Of a stretch of 64,000 bases of DNA, positions 36,401 through 45,965 are shown one piece after another. How positions within the stretch are numbered: position 1 is the stretch's first letter; each line of letters begins with the position of its first letter. Below the pieces are notes generated by a model. The model was not told the DNA's origin. It did not search any database and saw only the letters and a list, made by a program, of their open reading frames with translations. This DNA is from Amycolatopsis sp. 195334CR (lineage in GTDB: Bacteria > Actinomycetota > Actinomycetes > Mycobacteriales > Pseudonocardiaceae): contig NZ_JAFJMJ010000001.1 in NCBI RefSeq assembly GCF_017309385.1, positions 3,348,001 through 3,412,000 on the forward strand, read 5' to 3'. Made by a program: the position numbers and the translations under genes.

Positions 36401-37963
36401 ATGACACAGCCGCAGCCCGAGCCCGGGTCACGCAGGCCGGTGGTCGAACTGGCCGGGATCACCAAGCGCTTTCCCGGCGTGGTCGCCAACTCCGACGTCA
36501 ATCTGACCGTGTACGAGGGCGAGGTCCACGCGGTCTGCGGGGAGAACGGCGCCGGCAAGTCCACCCTGATGAAGATCCTCTACGGCATGCAACGGCCGGA
36601 CGAGGGCACCATCACCGTCAACGGCACCCAGGTCGAGCTGCGCAACCCGCAGGACGCGATCAAGGCCGGGATCGGCATGGTGCACCAGCACTTCATGCTC
36701 GCCGACAACCTGACCGTGCGCGAGAACGTGCTGCTCGGCGCCGAGTCGCTGCACGGCATCGGCCGCGCGGCCAAGGCGCGGCTGGCCGAACTCGCCGAGC
36801 GCACCGGCCTGCGCGCCGACCCGGACGTCCTGCTCGAGGACCTCGGTGTGGCCGACCGCCAGCGGGTCGAGATCGTCAAGGTGCTCTACCGCGGCGCGAA
36901 GATCGTCATCCTGGACGAGCCGACCGCCGTGCTGGTGCCGCAGGAGGTCGACGCGCTCTTCGAGACCGTGCGCGACATGCAGCGCCAGGGCTTCACCTTC
37001 ATCTTCATCTCGCACAAGCTCGACGAGGTGCGCGCGATCGCCGACTCGGTGACGGTGATCCGCCGCGGCACCACGGTCGGCTCGGCCGACCCGAAGAAGA
37101 TCAGCTCGCGCGAGCTGGCCGAGATGATGGTCGGCAGCGAACTGCCCAGCCCGGAGACCCGCGAGTCCACCGTGACCGAGCGCGACGTGCTCCGGATCTC
37201 GGGGCTGCGCCTGGAGGTCGAGGGCTCGGACCGGGCGGTGCTCGACGACATCTCGTTCAGCGTGCGCGCCGGCGAGGTGCTCGGCGTGGCCGGGGTCGAG
37301 GGCAACGGGCAGACCGAGCTGGTCGAGACGATCATGGGCATGCGCAAGGCCTCCGGCGGCACGGTCGAACTCGTCGACGCCGACGGCAAGGTCCGCAACC
37401 TGACCAGGCTCGGCACGCTGGCCCGCCGTGAGGCCGGCATCGGCTACATCGCCGAGGACCGGACGCGGCACAGCCTGCTGCTGACACAACCGTTGTGGGC
37501 CAACAGAATTCTCGGGTACCAGACGCGGAAACCGGTGGCCAGCGGGCAACTGCTGGACATCGCGGGCGCGCGCCAGGACACCGAGCGGATCGTCGCCGAC
37601 TACGACGTGCGGACCCCGGGCATCGACGTGCCCGCCGCCGCGCTGTCCGGCGGCAACCAGCAGAAACTGGTGGTGGGCCGGGAACTCTCCGGCGACCCGG
37701 TGCTGCTGATCGCCTCGCACCCGACGCGCGGGGTGGACGTCGGCGCGCAGGCGCTGATCTGGGAGCAGATCCGCGTCGCCCGCGCCAACGGGCTGGCCGT
37801 GCTGCTGATCTCCGCGGACCTGGACGAGCTGATCGGGCTCTCCGACACGATCCGCGTCATGCTGCGCGGGCGCCTGGTCAGCGAGGCCGACCCGGCGACC
37901 GTGACGCCGCAGGAACTGGGCTCGGCGATGACCGGTGCCGCTGAAGAAGGTGAAGTCGCATGA
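36401..37963 (+). CDS. Nucleoside ABC transporter, ATP-binding protein
   Basis: A 520-residue tandem ATPase with two nucleotide-binding domains. First domain: Walker A GENGAGKST (about 45-53), a degenerate signature in VADRQRVEIVKVLYRGAKIVILDEPT. Second domain: a non-canonical Walker A GVEGNGQTELV, a full signature LSGGNQQKLVVGREL, and Walker B-like VLLIASHPTRGVDVGA. This is the RbsA/YufO-like layout of BMP-linked importers. The ATG at 36401 starts MTQPQPEPGS; its stop overlaps the next start (ATGA). Confidence 0.93.
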   Translation: MTQPQPEPGSRRPVVELAGITKRFPGVVANSDVNLTVYEGEVHAVCGENGAGKSTLMKILYGMQRPDEGTITVNGTQVELRNPQDAIKAGIGMVHQHFMLADNLTVRENVLLGAESLHGIGRAAKARLAELAERTGLRADPDVLLEDLGVADRQRVEIVKVLYRGAKIVILDEPTAVLVPQEVDALFETVRDMQRQGFTFIFISHKLDEVRAIADSVTVIRRGTTVGSADPKKISSRELAEMMVGSELPSPETRESTVTERDVLRISGLRLEVEGSDRAVLDDISFSVRAGEVLGVAGVEGNGQTELVETIMGMRKASGGTVELVDADGKVRNLTRLGTLARREAGIGYIAEDRTRHSLLLTQPLWANRILGYQTRKPVASGQLLDIAGARQDTERIVADYDVRTPGIDVPAAALSGGNQQKLVVGRELSGDPVLLIASHPTRGVDVGAQALIWEQIRVARANGLAVLLISADLDELIGLSDTIRVMLRGRLVSEADPATVTPQELGSAMTGAAEEGEVA

Positions 37964-39069
37964 GTTCGTGGCGCACCAAGCTGCTGCCACCACTGCTGGC
38001 GATCGTGTTCGCCGTGCTGATCTGCACGGTGGCGCTGCTGATCTCGGGAGCCGACCCGCTGCGGGCGTTCGGCACGATGATCGCCCAGTTGTTCAAGGGC
38101 ACCACCGCGATCGACACGCTGAACCTGGCCACGCCGTACTACCTGGCCGGGCTCGCGGTGGCGATCGGCTTCCAGATGAACCTGTTCAACATCGGCGTGG
38201 AGGGCCAGTACCGGTTCGCCGCGGTGGTCGCCGCGATCGCCGGTGGCGCGCTGCACCTGCCGCCGGTCATCCACGCGATCGTGATCATCCTGGTCGCGGT
38301 GCTGGCGGGCATGCTCTACGCGGCCATCCCGGCGGTGCTGAAGGTGACCCGCGGGGTCAGCGAGGTCATCTCGACGATCATGCTGAACTCGATCGTCATC
38401 GGCATCATCGCCTTCCTGATCAACCCCGAGCAGTTCGGCGTGCAGCGCGGCAACAACGTGCACACCGAGCCGATCGACGACTCGGGCCTGATCCCCGGCA
38501 TCCCGCTCGGCCGCCTCGGTGAGCTGTTCGGCTTCGTGCTGATCGCCATCGCGGTCGGCGGCGCGTACTGGTTCATGCTGAACCGCACGCGCTTCGGCTT
38601 CGAGCTGAAGGCCAGCGGCGAGTCGACCACGGCCGCCGCGGCCGGTGGCGTGAACGCCAAGAAGATGACGCTGATCGCGATGCTGCTCTCCGGTGGCGTG
38701 GCCGGGCTGGTCGCGCTGCCGGAACTGCTCGGCCGCGACCACGTCTACGCCATCACCGCCGCGCAGGGCTACGGCTTCACCGGCATCGCGGTGGCGCTGC
38801 TCGGCCGCAACCACCCGGCGGGCATCGCGCTCGGCGCGGTGCTGTGGGCCTTCCTGGACAAGTCGGCGGTCTCGCTGGAGCAGATCCAGGTGCCGAAGGA
38901 GATCGCCACCATCATGCAGGGCACGATCGTGCTGTCCGTCGTGGTCGCGTACGAGATCGTGCGGCGCGCCGACCTGGCCGCCGAGCAGCGGCGCGTCGGG
39001 CGGGCACTGGCGGGCAACGGCCGCAAGCGCGGCAAGCCGGCCGACGTCAGCGAAGGGGGTGCGGTGTGA
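37960..39069 (+). CDS. Nucleoside ABC transporter permease (first)
   Basis: A 369-residue inner-membrane permease of the BPD_transp_2 (RbsC/YufP) family. Seen: 8-10 hydrophobic helices, the GFQMNLFNIGVEGQYRFAAVVAAIAGG signature (the NIGxEGQ motif), EVISTIMLNSIVIGI, and FGFELKASGESTTAAAAGGVNAKKM, the EAA-like loop that meets the ATPase. The C-terminal tail is basic and cytoplasmic. ATG 37960 overlaps the ATPase stop by 4 nt, and its own stop overlaps the next gene. Confidence 0.92.
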   Translation: MSSWRTKLLPPLLAIVFAVLICTVALLISGADPLRAFGTMIAQLFKGTTAIDTLNLATPYYLAGLAVAIGFQMNLFNIGVEGQYRFAAVVAAIAGGALHLPPVIHAIVIILVAVLAGMLYAAIPAVLKVTRGVSEVISTIMLNSIVIGIIAFLINPEQFGVQRGNNVHTEPIDDSGLIPGIPLGRLGELFGFVLIAIAVGGAYWFMLNRTRFGFELKASGESTTAAAAGGVNAKKMTLIAMLLSGGVAGLVALPELLGRDHVYAITAAQGYGFTGIAVALLGRNHPAGIALGAVLWAFLDKSAVSLEQIQVPKEIATIMQGTIVLSVVVAYEIVRRADLAAEQRRVGRALAGNGRKRGKPADVSEGGAV

Positions 39070-40343
39070 GCGTGCCGACCGATACCAATCCGGCGCCCGC
39101 GCCGATGACCGTGACCGAGGCCAAGCCGAAGCGGCGGCTGCCGGGCTGGGCCCGCGCGATGCTCTGGGCCGCCGCGGCGCTGGTGGTGCTGTCCACCACC
39201 TCGTACCTGACCGGCGTGCCGGACCTGACCTCGTCGAACACCTCGCAGACGGCGTTGCGCCTGGCGCTGCCGATCCTGCTGGCCGGGCTCGGCGGGCTCT
39301 GGGCCGAACGCTCCGGCGTGATCAACATCGGCCTCGAGGGCATGATGATCCTCGGCACCTGGGGGGCCGCCTGGGGCGCGTACTACGGCGGCCCGTGGGC
39401 CGGGCTGGTGGCCGCGATCGTGCTCGGCGCGCTCGGCGGGCTGCTGCACGCGATCGCCACGGTCACCTTCAACGTCAACCACATCGTCTCCGGGGTGGCG
39501 CTGAACCTGCTCGGGCTCGGCGTGGCGAAGTACCTGGCGAGCCTGGTGTTCCGGCCGCTGTCGGGCAACCCGAAGCAGTCGCCGCCGGTGGAGAAGTTCG
39601 ACACCTACTCGGCCACCTTCCTCTCCGACTGGCTCGGTGACCTGGAGAACGCCCAGCGGGTCGGCATCTCCGACGTGGCGGGCATCGTGCGCGGCCTGAT
39701 CACCGGTGTCTCGCCGCTGGCCATGCTGGCGATCCTGCTGATCCCGGTGAGCTACTGGGTGCTCTGGAAGACCCGGTTCGGCCTGCGCCTGCGCTCGTGC
39801 GGGGAGAACCCGGTGGCCGCGGAGTCCCTCGGCGTGAACGTCTACGTGCACAAGTACGTGGCGCTCGCGGTGTCCGGTGGGCTGGCCGGCATGGGTGGCG
39901 CCTCGCTGGTGCTGCTGCCCGGCGGCGCGGACTACCTGGAGAACCAGACCAACGGCCGCGGCTTCATCGGCCTGGCCGCGATGATCTTCGGCAACTGGCG
40001 GCCGGGCGGCCTGCTCGGTGGCGCGGCACTGTTCGGGTACGCCGACGGCTTGCAGCTCTCCGGTGGCGGCGAGGCGGTGCTGGCGCTGCTGTACGGCGCG
40101 GTGATCCTGCTCGGCGTGATCGTGGTGATCCAGCTGGTCCGCCGCAAGTGGGTGGCGGCCGCGCTGGGCCTGGCCGGTGCGCTGGTCCTCTACTACATCT
40201 ACTGGTCCAACGACGAACTGCCGAGCGACCTGATCCCGTACTCGGCGCACTTCGTCACGATCATCGTGCTGGCGGTGGCGTCGCAACGACTGCGGCCACC
40301 GAAGAAGATCGGTGCCAAGTATCGGCGAGGCGAGGGTGACTGA
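39066..40343 (+). CDS. Nucleoside ABC transporter permease (second)
   Basis: A 425-residue permease, partner of the preceding one. Seen: ALPILLAGLGGLWAERSGVINIGLEGMMILGTWGAAWG (the second NIGLEG signature), FNVNHIVSGVALNLLGLGVAKYL, TRFGLRLRSCGENPVAAESLGVNVYV, and GRGFIGLAAMIFGNWRPGGLLGGAALFGYADGL. Together the two form the transmembrane channel. The start is GTG 39066, overlapping the previous stop by 4 nt (GTGA); GTG 39072 is an alternative. A long hydrophilic leader of about 35 residues precedes helix 1. Its stop overlaps cdd by 8 nt. Confidence 0.92.
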   Translation: MSVPTDTNPAPAPMTVTEAKPKRRLPGWARAMLWAAAALVVLSTTSYLTGVPDLTSSNTSQTALRLALPILLAGLGGLWAERSGVINIGLEGMMILGTWGAAWGAYYGGPWAGLVAAIVLGALGGLLHAIATVTFNVNHIVSGVALNLLGLGVAKYLASLVFRPLSGNPKQSPPVEKFDTYSATFLSDWLGDLENAQRVGISDVAGIVRGLITGVSPLAMLAILLIPVSYWVLWKTRFGLRLRSCGENPVAAESLGVNVYVHKYVALAVSGGLAGMGGASLVLLPGGADYLENQTNGRGFIGLAAMIFGNWRPGGLLGGAALFGYADGLQLSGGGEAVLALLYGAVILLGVIVVIQLVRRKWVAAALGLAGALVLYYIYWSNDELPSDLIPYSAHFVTIIVLAVASQRLRPPKKIGAKYRRGEGD

Positions 40344-40734
40344 GTTTTCTGTTGACTGGGAAGCGTTGCGGGCCAGCGCGGTTCGGGCCGCGCAGCTCGC
40401 TTATGCGCCGTACTCGGGACTTCTGGTCGGCGTGGCGGCCATTGTGGACGATGGCCGCGAGATCACCGGCTGCAACGTGGAGAACGCCTCGTACGGGCTG
40501 GGCCTGTGCGCGGAGTGCACGATGGCCGGGCAGCTGCGGTTGTCCGGCGGCGGTCGCCTGGTCGCGGTCGCCTGCCGCAGCGGTGACGGCGACCTGCTGA
40601 TGCCGTGCGGCCGGTGCCGCCAGCTGCTCTACGAACACGGTGGTCCGGAGTGCCTGGTGGACACCCCGAGCGGCATCCTGCCGATGTCGGCGGTGCTGCC
40701 CGACGCCTTCGGCCCGGAGCACCTGCCCGCATGA
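40336..40734 (+). CDS. cdd: Cytidine deaminase
   Basis: A 132-residue tetrameric-type enzyme that deaminates cytidine and deoxycytidine to the uridine forms. Seen: the zinc signature CNVENASYGLGLCAECTMAG with C-A-E, and PCGRCRQLLYE with the two further Cys. YAPYSGLLVGVAA is the substrate-side strand. GTG 40336 lies inside the end of the permease gene (8-nt overlap), so salvage is coupled to uptake. Its stop overlaps the deoA start. Confidence 0.95.
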   Translation: MTEFSVDWEALRASAVRAAQLAYAPYSGLLVGVAAIVDDGREITGCNVENASYGLGLCAECTMAGQLRLSGGGRLVAVACRSGDGDLLMPCGRCRQLLYEHGGPECLVDTPSGILPMSAVLPDAFGPEHLPA

Positions 40735-42017
40735 GCGCCGTGGAACCGTTCGCCGCCGTCGACGTCATCAGGTCCAAAAGGGACGGTGGACGGCTGACCG
40801 ACGAGCAGATCGACTGGGTGGTCGGCGCGTACACCCGCGGCGTGGTCGCCGAGGAGCAGATGTCCGCGCTGGCCATGGCGATCTTCTTGCGGGGCATGGA
40901 TTCCGGGGAGATCGCGCGCTGGACCGGCGCGATGATCGAGTCGGGGGAGCGGCTGTCGCTGGCGGTGTCCCGGCCGACCGTGGACAAGCACTCCACCGGC
41001 GGGGTGGGCGACAAGATCACCCTGCCGCTGGCGCCCTTGGTGGCGGCCTGCGGGGCGGCGGTACCGCAGCTGTCCGGCCGCGGGCTCGGCCACACCGGTG
41101 GCACGCTCGACAAGCTGGAGTCCATTCCCGGCTGGCGGGCGGCGCTGTCCACCGAGGAGATCACCCGGCAGCTCGACGAGGTGGGCGCGGTGGTCTGCGC
41201 GGCGACGCCGACGCTGGCCCCGGCGGACCGCAAGCTCTACGCGCTGCGGGACGTGACGGCCACGGTGGAGTCCATCCCGCTGATCGCCAGCTCGATCATG
41301 AGCAAGAAGATCGCCGAGGGCTCGGCGGGCCTGGTGCTCGACGTGAAGACCGGCTCGGGCGCGTTCATGAAGACCCGCGCGCAGGCCACTGAACTGGCCG
41401 AGGCGCTGGTGGCCATCGGCAAGGCGCACGGCGTGGCGACCACCGCGCTGATCACCGAGATGGGCACCCCGCTGGGCCGCGCGGTCGGCAACGCGGTGGA
41501 GGTGGCCGAAGCGGTCGAGGTGCTGCGCGGTGGCGGTCCGGCGGACGTGATCGAGCTGACCGTGGCGCTGGCGCGCGAGATGCTGGCGCTGGCCGGGCTG
41601 GGTTCGGTGGACCCGGCCGCCGTGCTGGCTTCGGGGGAGGCGTACGAGACCTGGTGCCGGATGATCCGCGCCCAGGACGGCGACCCGGAGGCGGCGCTGC
41701 CGACGCCGGCGCACGTCCACATCGTGGAAGCCCCGGCGGACGGCGTGCTGTCCACACTGGACGCCTACGCGGTCGGCGTGGCCGCCTGGCGGCTCGGCGC
41801 GGGCCGGGCGCGCAAGGAGGACCCGGTGCAGTACGCGGCGGGCATCCTGTGCCACGCGAAGCCGGGCGACCGGGTCCGCGCCGGCGACCCGCTGCTGGAG
41901 CTGCACACCGACACCCCGGAAGCCGTCCCGAGCGCCCTCCGTGCCCTGGACGGCTCCTACACCCTCACGGACACCGCCCCCGCCCCACCCCCCGTCATCC
42001 TGGACACCTTGCGCTGA
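40731..42017 (+). CDS. deoA: Thymidine phosphorylase
   Basis: A 428-residue pyrimidine-nucleoside phosphorylase: thymidine or uridine plus phosphate gives base and (deoxy)ribose-1-phosphate. Seen: MSALAMAIFLRGMDSGE, the phosphate and substrate motif DKHSTGGVGDKITLPLAPLVAACGAAVPQLSGRGLGHTGGTLDKLESIPG, and IASSIMSKKIAEGSAGLVLDVKTGSGAFM. The C-terminal alpha/beta domain ends in TDTPEAVPSALRAL. ATG 40731 overlaps the cdd stop (ATGA). Last gene of the nucleoside operon; the long hairpin 5 nt past its stop is the likely terminator. Confidence 0.96.
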   Translation: MSAVEPFAAVDVIRSKRDGGRLTDEQIDWVVGAYTRGVVAEEQMSALAMAIFLRGMDSGEIARWTGAMIESGERLSLAVSRPTVDKHSTGGVGDKITLPLAPLVAACGAAVPQLSGRGLGHTGGTLDKLESIPGWRAALSTEEITRQLDEVGAVVCAATPTLAPADRKLYALRDVTATVESIPLIASSIMSKKIAEGSAGLVLDVKTGSGAFMKTRAQATELAEALVAIGKAHGVATTALITEMGTPLGRAVGNAVEVAEAVEVLRGGGPADVIELTVALAREMLALAGLGSVDPAAVLASGEAYETWCRMIRAQDGDPEAALPTPAHVHIVEAPADGVLSTLDAYAVGVAAWRLGAGRARKEDPVQYAAGILCHAKPGDRVRAGDPLLELHTDTPEAVPSALRALDGSYTLTDTAPAPPPVILDTLR

Positions 42018-42021
42018 CGAG

Positions 42022-42076
42022 TGCAGTGAATGTGGCTTTCACTGCCGAATCCGCAGTGAAAGCCACATTCACTGCA
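42022..42076. terminator. Long hairpin, GAATGTGGCTTTC-core family, copy 3
   Basis: Perfect 24-bp arms 42022-42045 and 42053-42076 with a 7-nt loop (CGAATCC), 5 nt past the deoA stop and between convergent genes. The flank TGCAGT/ACTGCA pairs, as in the other copies, though with a different sequence. Confidence 0.8.
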
Positions 42077-42174
42077 TCGCCGAGGGCCCCGGACGTGACG
42101 GTGGGGCGGTGCTCCGAAGAGCGCCGCCCCACCTCTGTCACCGATCGCTCCGGCCGGGGGCCGGGGCTGGTGGC

Positions 42175-43272
42175 TCAGCTGTCGCTGCTGTCCTCGCCCT
42201 CGCCGGAGGTCTTGGCCTTGGCGTCGGCGGCCTTCGGGGCGCGGCCGTTGCGGGCGCGCCGCGGCTGCCGCGGGGCGGGCGGGGTCACCGCGACCACCGG
42301 CTGCGGCGAAGCGGGCCCGCCACCGAGCATCAGCTCGGCGAAGGTGGCCATCGCCTCGTCCAGCTGACCGCCGATGCGCCGCTCGGACTCCTCGTTGCTC
42401 TTGCGCACCAGCGAGGTCACCGAGTCGGTGTCCGGGCGGTTGTTCAGCGTGCCCTCGACCTTCGACAGGCCGCTCTTGATCGAGCCGTCCAGGTCGCCGA
42501 GCTGCGCGGCGAAGCCGTCCTCGACCTTGTCCAGCCTGCTGCCCAGGTCGTCGAGGCGGTTGGTGACCTGCTCGAGCCGGTTGCCCAGCTTCTCCAGCCG
42601 GTCCGAGGCGTCGATCATCTCGCCGGTCTCGGTCAGCGCGGTCTTGAGCGCCTCGGTGTTCTGGCCGATGCGCTCCTTGGTGGCGCTGTCCAGGTCGTCG
42701 ATGCGGGCGCGCAGGTCGCTGTCGCCGGCGTCGATCCGCTCACGCAGCGTGGCCTCGGCGGTGTCGATGCGCTCGCGCACCGGGCCGTGCACCGACTGCG
42801 GGATCGAGTCGAGCTTGCTGTCCTGCTTGTCCAGGTGCCCGTTCAGCTCGTCGATGCGGCGGTGGATGTTCTGGAGCTTGTCCTCCAGCCCGTCCATCCG
42901 GCCCGCGACACCCTCGAACCGGGCGCCGACGCCGTCGAGCCTGCCGTCGAGCTGCGCGAACGGCTTGGCCAGCTTGTCCACCAGGCCGTCCACCGCGCGG
43001 GCGATCTCGGCGAGCGCGTTGTCCTGCGCTTCCAGCCGGGACATGGCCTCGTCCAGCCGCTCGGCCAGCACGCTGACCTCGGTCCGGTCGGGGAGTTCGG
43101 AGAGCCGCTTGCGGACCGCGCCCAGCGAGTCCACCGGGGCCAACCGGGCGTAGATGTCGTCGAGAGCGTCGAAGATCTGCTGCTGCTCGCTCTCCCTGAC
43201 CTCGGCGGCGCGCACCAGCATGTTGCGCATCCGGTCGAAGGACGGGGCCCCAAGGTGGTTGTCTGTGGTCAC
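42175..43272 (-). CDS. Long coiled-coil protein of unknown function
   Basis: A 365-residue soluble protein with no signal or membrane helix. From about residue 60 to 270 it is almost continuous heptad-like helix: repeats of the type LDGRLDGVGARFEGVAGRMDGLEDKLQNIHRRIDELN and LRERIDAGDSDLRARIDDLDS, rich in D, E, R and L. The C-terminal 80 residues hold a small helix (QLDEAMATFAELM) and then a basic, Pro/Ala-rich disordered tail. GTG 43272 has GGAGG 8 nt upstream; the longer frame lacks a site. A scaffold or polymer-forming role is plausible, but no family is recognised. It is divergent from add. Confidence 0.65.
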   Translation of the reverse strand: MTTDNHLGAPSFDRMRNMLVRAAEVRESEQQQIFDALDDIYARLAPVDSLGAVRKRLSELPDRTEVSVLAERLDEAMSRLEAQDNALAEIARAVDGLVDKLAKPFAQLDGRLDGVGARFEGVAGRMDGLEDKLQNIHRRIDELNGHLDKQDSKLDSIPQSVHGPVRERIDTAEATLRERIDAGDSDLRARIDDLDSATKERIGQNTEALKTALTETGEMIDASDRLEKLGNRLEQVTNRLDDLGSRLDKVEDGFAAQLGDLDGSIKSGLSKVEGTLNNRPDTDSVTSLVRKSNEESERRIGGQLDEAMATFAELMLGGGPASPQPVVAVTPPAPRQPRRARNGRAPKAADAKAKTSGEGEDSSDS

Positions 43273-43528
43273 TGCGGTGTCCTCCGTCGGGGAAAAGGGA
43301 CTGGGGCCGAGCTTAGCGATCGTCCAATTGCTCACAGTATCCGGCCCGTGAAATGTAAATGTCGTGGTCAACTCGTTGGACGATTAGGGTCCATGATCGA
43401 CAAAGCTCTGGGTAAAGTCGAGACTCAGAGTTACGGCCACGTAGGTGACCGATGTTCACCACAGTAGCCCGCCACGCAAGACCCGTTCGGCGCAGCCCCT
43501 CACCGGTGCGCGCAAGTACCGTTGTCGC

Positions 43529-44635
43529 ATGTCGTCCGATATCCCATCCCAGACTCTGGACCCCGAAAACATCCGCCGAGCGCCCAAGGTGCTGCTGCAC
43601 GACCACCTCGATGGCGGATTGCGCCCCGGCACGGTGATTGATCTCGCTGACTCGATCGGTTATCGAGACCTGCCGGTGACCGATGTGGGTGAGCTGGGCC
43701 GGTGGTTCCGTGACGCGGCGGATTCGGGCTCGCTGGAGTCCTACCTGGAGACCTTCGCGCACACCTGCGGCGTGATGCAGACCGAGGAAGCGCTGGTCAG
43801 GGTGGCCGCGGAGTGCGCGGAGGACCTGGCGGCCGACGGCGTGGTCTACGCCGAGGTCCGCTACGCCCCGGAGCTGTTCGTCGAGCGCGGACTGTCACTG
43901 CCCGCCGTGGTCGAGGCCGTGCAGGCGGGGTTCGCCGAAGGGGAGCGCCGGGTGGCCGCCAACGGCGGCCGGATCCACATGAGCACGCTGCTCTGCGCGA
44001 TGCGCCAGCACGCCAGGGCGCACGAGATCGCCGAGCTCGCGGTGCGCTACCGCGACAATGGTGTGGCCGGTTTCGACATCGCCGGCCCGGAGGCCGGATT
44101 CCCGCCCACCCGCAACCTCGACGCATTCGAGTACCTGCGCACCAGCAACGCCCATTTCACCATTCACGCAGGTGAGGCCTTCGGGCTGGCGTCGATCTGG
44201 GAAGCGATTCAGCACTGCGGCGCCGAGCGGCTCGGCCACGGCGTGCGGATCGTGGACGACATCAAGACCTCCGCCGACGGGGAAGTCCAGTTGGGACGGT
44301 TGGCGAACTACGTGCGCGACCGGCGGATCCCGCTGGAGCTGTGCCCGTCCTCCAACGTGCAGACCGGCGCCGCGCCGTCGATCGCCGAACACCCCATCGG
44401 CCTGCTCACGAAGCTCCGCTTCCGGGTCACGGTGAACACCGACAACCGGTTGATGAGCGGCTGCACGATGTCCAGCGAGTTCGCCGCGCTGGCCGAGGCC
44501 TTCGGATTCGGCTGGGCCGATCTCCAGTGGTTCACGATCAACGCGATGAAGTCCGCATTCCTCGATTTCGACAAACGGCTCGATATCATCAACAACGTGA
44601 TCAAGCCGGGTTATGCGGGCTTGATCGGTTCTTGA
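43529..44635 (+). CDS. add: Adenosine deaminase
   Basis: A 368-residue zinc hydrolase converting adenosine and deoxyadenosine to inosine forms in purine salvage. Seen: the first zinc motif LLHDHLDGG (H24, H26), HAGE with H213 and catalytic E216, [11 protein letters not shown] (catalytic His), and [12 protein letters not shown] with the metal Asp. The N-for-D in TDN next to the metal Asp is usual in actinobacterial Add as far as I recall. The ATG at 43529 is chosen; the frame opens upstream without family sequence. Not in the deoA operon but functionally allied. A strong terminator follows. Confidence 0.95.
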   Translation: MSSDIPSQTLDPENIRRAPKVLLHDHLDGGLRPGTVIDLADSIGYRDLPVTDVGELGRWFRDAADSGSLESYLETFAHTCGVMQTEEALVRVAAECAEDLAADGVVYAEVRYAPELFVERGLSLPAVVEAVQAGFAEGERRVAANGGRIHMSTLLCAMRQHARAHEIAELAVRYRDNGVAGFDIAGPEAGFPPTRNLDAFEYLRTSNAHFTIHAGEAFGLASIWEAIQHCGAERLGHGVRIVDDIKTSADGEVQLGRLANYVRDRRIPLELCPSSNVQTGAAPSIAEHPIGLLTKLRFRVTVNTDNRLMSGCTMSSEFAALAEAFGFGWADLQWFTINAMKSAFLDFDKRLDIINNVIKPGYAGLIGS

Positions 44636-44651
44636 CCGATTCGCGACTGCC

Positions 44652-44692
44652 AGCCCCGCCCGGAAGCGGTTTTCCGGGCGGGGCTTGTTTTA
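44652..44692 (+). terminator. Rho-independent terminator of add
   Basis: A 14-bp stem AGCCCCGCCCGGAA / TTCCGGGCGGGGCT (44652-44665 and 44672-44685), 6-nt loop, followed by TGTTTTA. Begins 16 nt after the stop. Confidence 0.85.
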
Positions 44693-44754
44693 TTTAGCCT
44701 TGCGAAGTAAAGTCCATATAGTAGGAGTTGTGTTCCACTATTTGGGAGGACGTG

Positions 44755-45936
44755 ATGGTCCAGGCGGTCACCGCGAGTCGCCGTCGCTGGCTGGTGCTGG
44801 CGCTCGGACTGCTCGCCCAGGCCGCGAGCTGCGCGTTCCTCTACGGCATCCCGTTCCTGGTGCCGGTGCTCCAGGAAGCCGAGGGCCTCTCCCTCGCCGC
44901 CGCGGGCGCGGTGGTGGCCGCACCTTCCATCGGGCTATTGCTGACCCTCATCGTGTGGGGCGCCGCCGCCGACCGTTACGGAGAGCGACTCATCATGGCG
45001 CTCGGCCTGGGCGCCTCCGGTTTGCTGTTGAGCTACACCGCGTTGAACCCGACTTCACTGCCCGTGTTGTTCGGCGTCTTCCTGCTCGCCGGGGCCGCCA
45101 CGGCGTCGGTGAACGCGGCCAGCGGGCGGGTGGTGATGGGCTGGTTCAGCGCGAGCGAGCGCGGCATGGCGATGGGCCTGCGGCAGACCGCCCAGCCGAT
45201 CGGCGTCGGCATCGCGGCGCTGGCGCTGCCGCCGCTGGCGCAGGCGCACGGCTGGCGCGCGGCGTTGTTGTTCCCCGGTTTGCTGGCGATCCTCGTCGCG
45301 GTGCTGGTGGCCGCGCTGGTCACCGACCCGCCCCGGCCGGAGCCGGTCGCGGGGGCGTCGGGCAAGCCGCCGTCGCCGTACCGCACGCCCGCGCTGTGGC
45401 GGCTGCACGGCGCGAGCGCGCTGCTGGTGGTGCCGCAGTTCGCCGTGTCCGCGTTCGCGCCGGTCTACCTGGTGGCCGTGCGGGACTGGAGCCCGCTGGC
45501 CGCCGGGTGGTTCCTGGCCGCGGTGCAGGCGCTGGGCGCGCTCGCGCGCATCGGCACCGGGTACTGGTCGGATCGCGTGGGCAGCAGGCTGCGGCCGATG
45601 CGTCAGCTGGCCATGGCGAGCGCGGCGGTGATGCTGCTGGTCGCGGCCGGGGACGCGACCGCGCCCTGGCTGGTGGTGATCGCGCTCGTGCTGGCCGCGG
45701 TGATCAGCGTGAGCGACAACGGCCTCGGCTTCACCGCGTCGGCCGAACTCGCCGGGCACGCGTGGGCGGGTCGCGCGATGGGCGCCCAGAACACCGGCCA
45801 GAACATCGCCGCGGCGGCCACGCCGCCCCTGCTGGGCCTGGTGATCGGCGATTCGCGGTACGCACTGGCGTTCTGCGTGGCCGCGGTCTTCCCGCTACTG
45901 GCCATCTGGCTCACCCCGGTCCGCGCCGAGCGATGA
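44755..45936 (+). CDS. MFS transporter
   Basis: A 393-residue, 12-helix major facilitator. Seen: helix 1 ALGLLAQAASCAFLYGIPFLVP, the loop 2-3 motif GAAADRYGERLIMALGLGASG, SGRVVMGWFSASERGMAMGLRQTAQPIGVGIAAL, and the second-half motif GYWSDRVGSRLRPMRQL. The pattern recalls the CynX/NNP-like or oxalate-type subgroups; substrate is open. ATG 44755 has GGGAGGA at 44744-44750. CATATAGT upstream at 44715-44722 may be a -10 element. Single gene. Confidence 0.85.
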   Translation: MVQAVTASRRRWLVLALGLLAQAASCAFLYGIPFLVPVLQEAEGLSLAAAGAVVAAPSIGLLLTLIVWGAAADRYGERLIMALGLGASGLLLSYTALNPTSLPVLFGVFLLAGAATASVNAASGRVVMGWFSASERGMAMGLRQTAQPIGVGIAALALPPLAQAHGWRAALLFPGLLAILVAVLVAALVTDPPRPEPVAGASGKPPSPYRTPALWRLHGASALLVVPQFAVSAFAPVYLVAVRDWSPLAAGWFLAAVQALGALARIGTGYWSDRVGSRLRPMRQLAMASAAVMLLVAAGDATAPWLVVIALVLAAVISVSDNGLGFTASAELAGHAWAGRAMGAQNTGQNIAAAATPPLLGLVIGDSRYALAFCVAAVFPLLAIWLTPVRAER

Positions 45937-45965
45937 CCTCGCCCGGCGCGGACCCGAGTGCTGGG

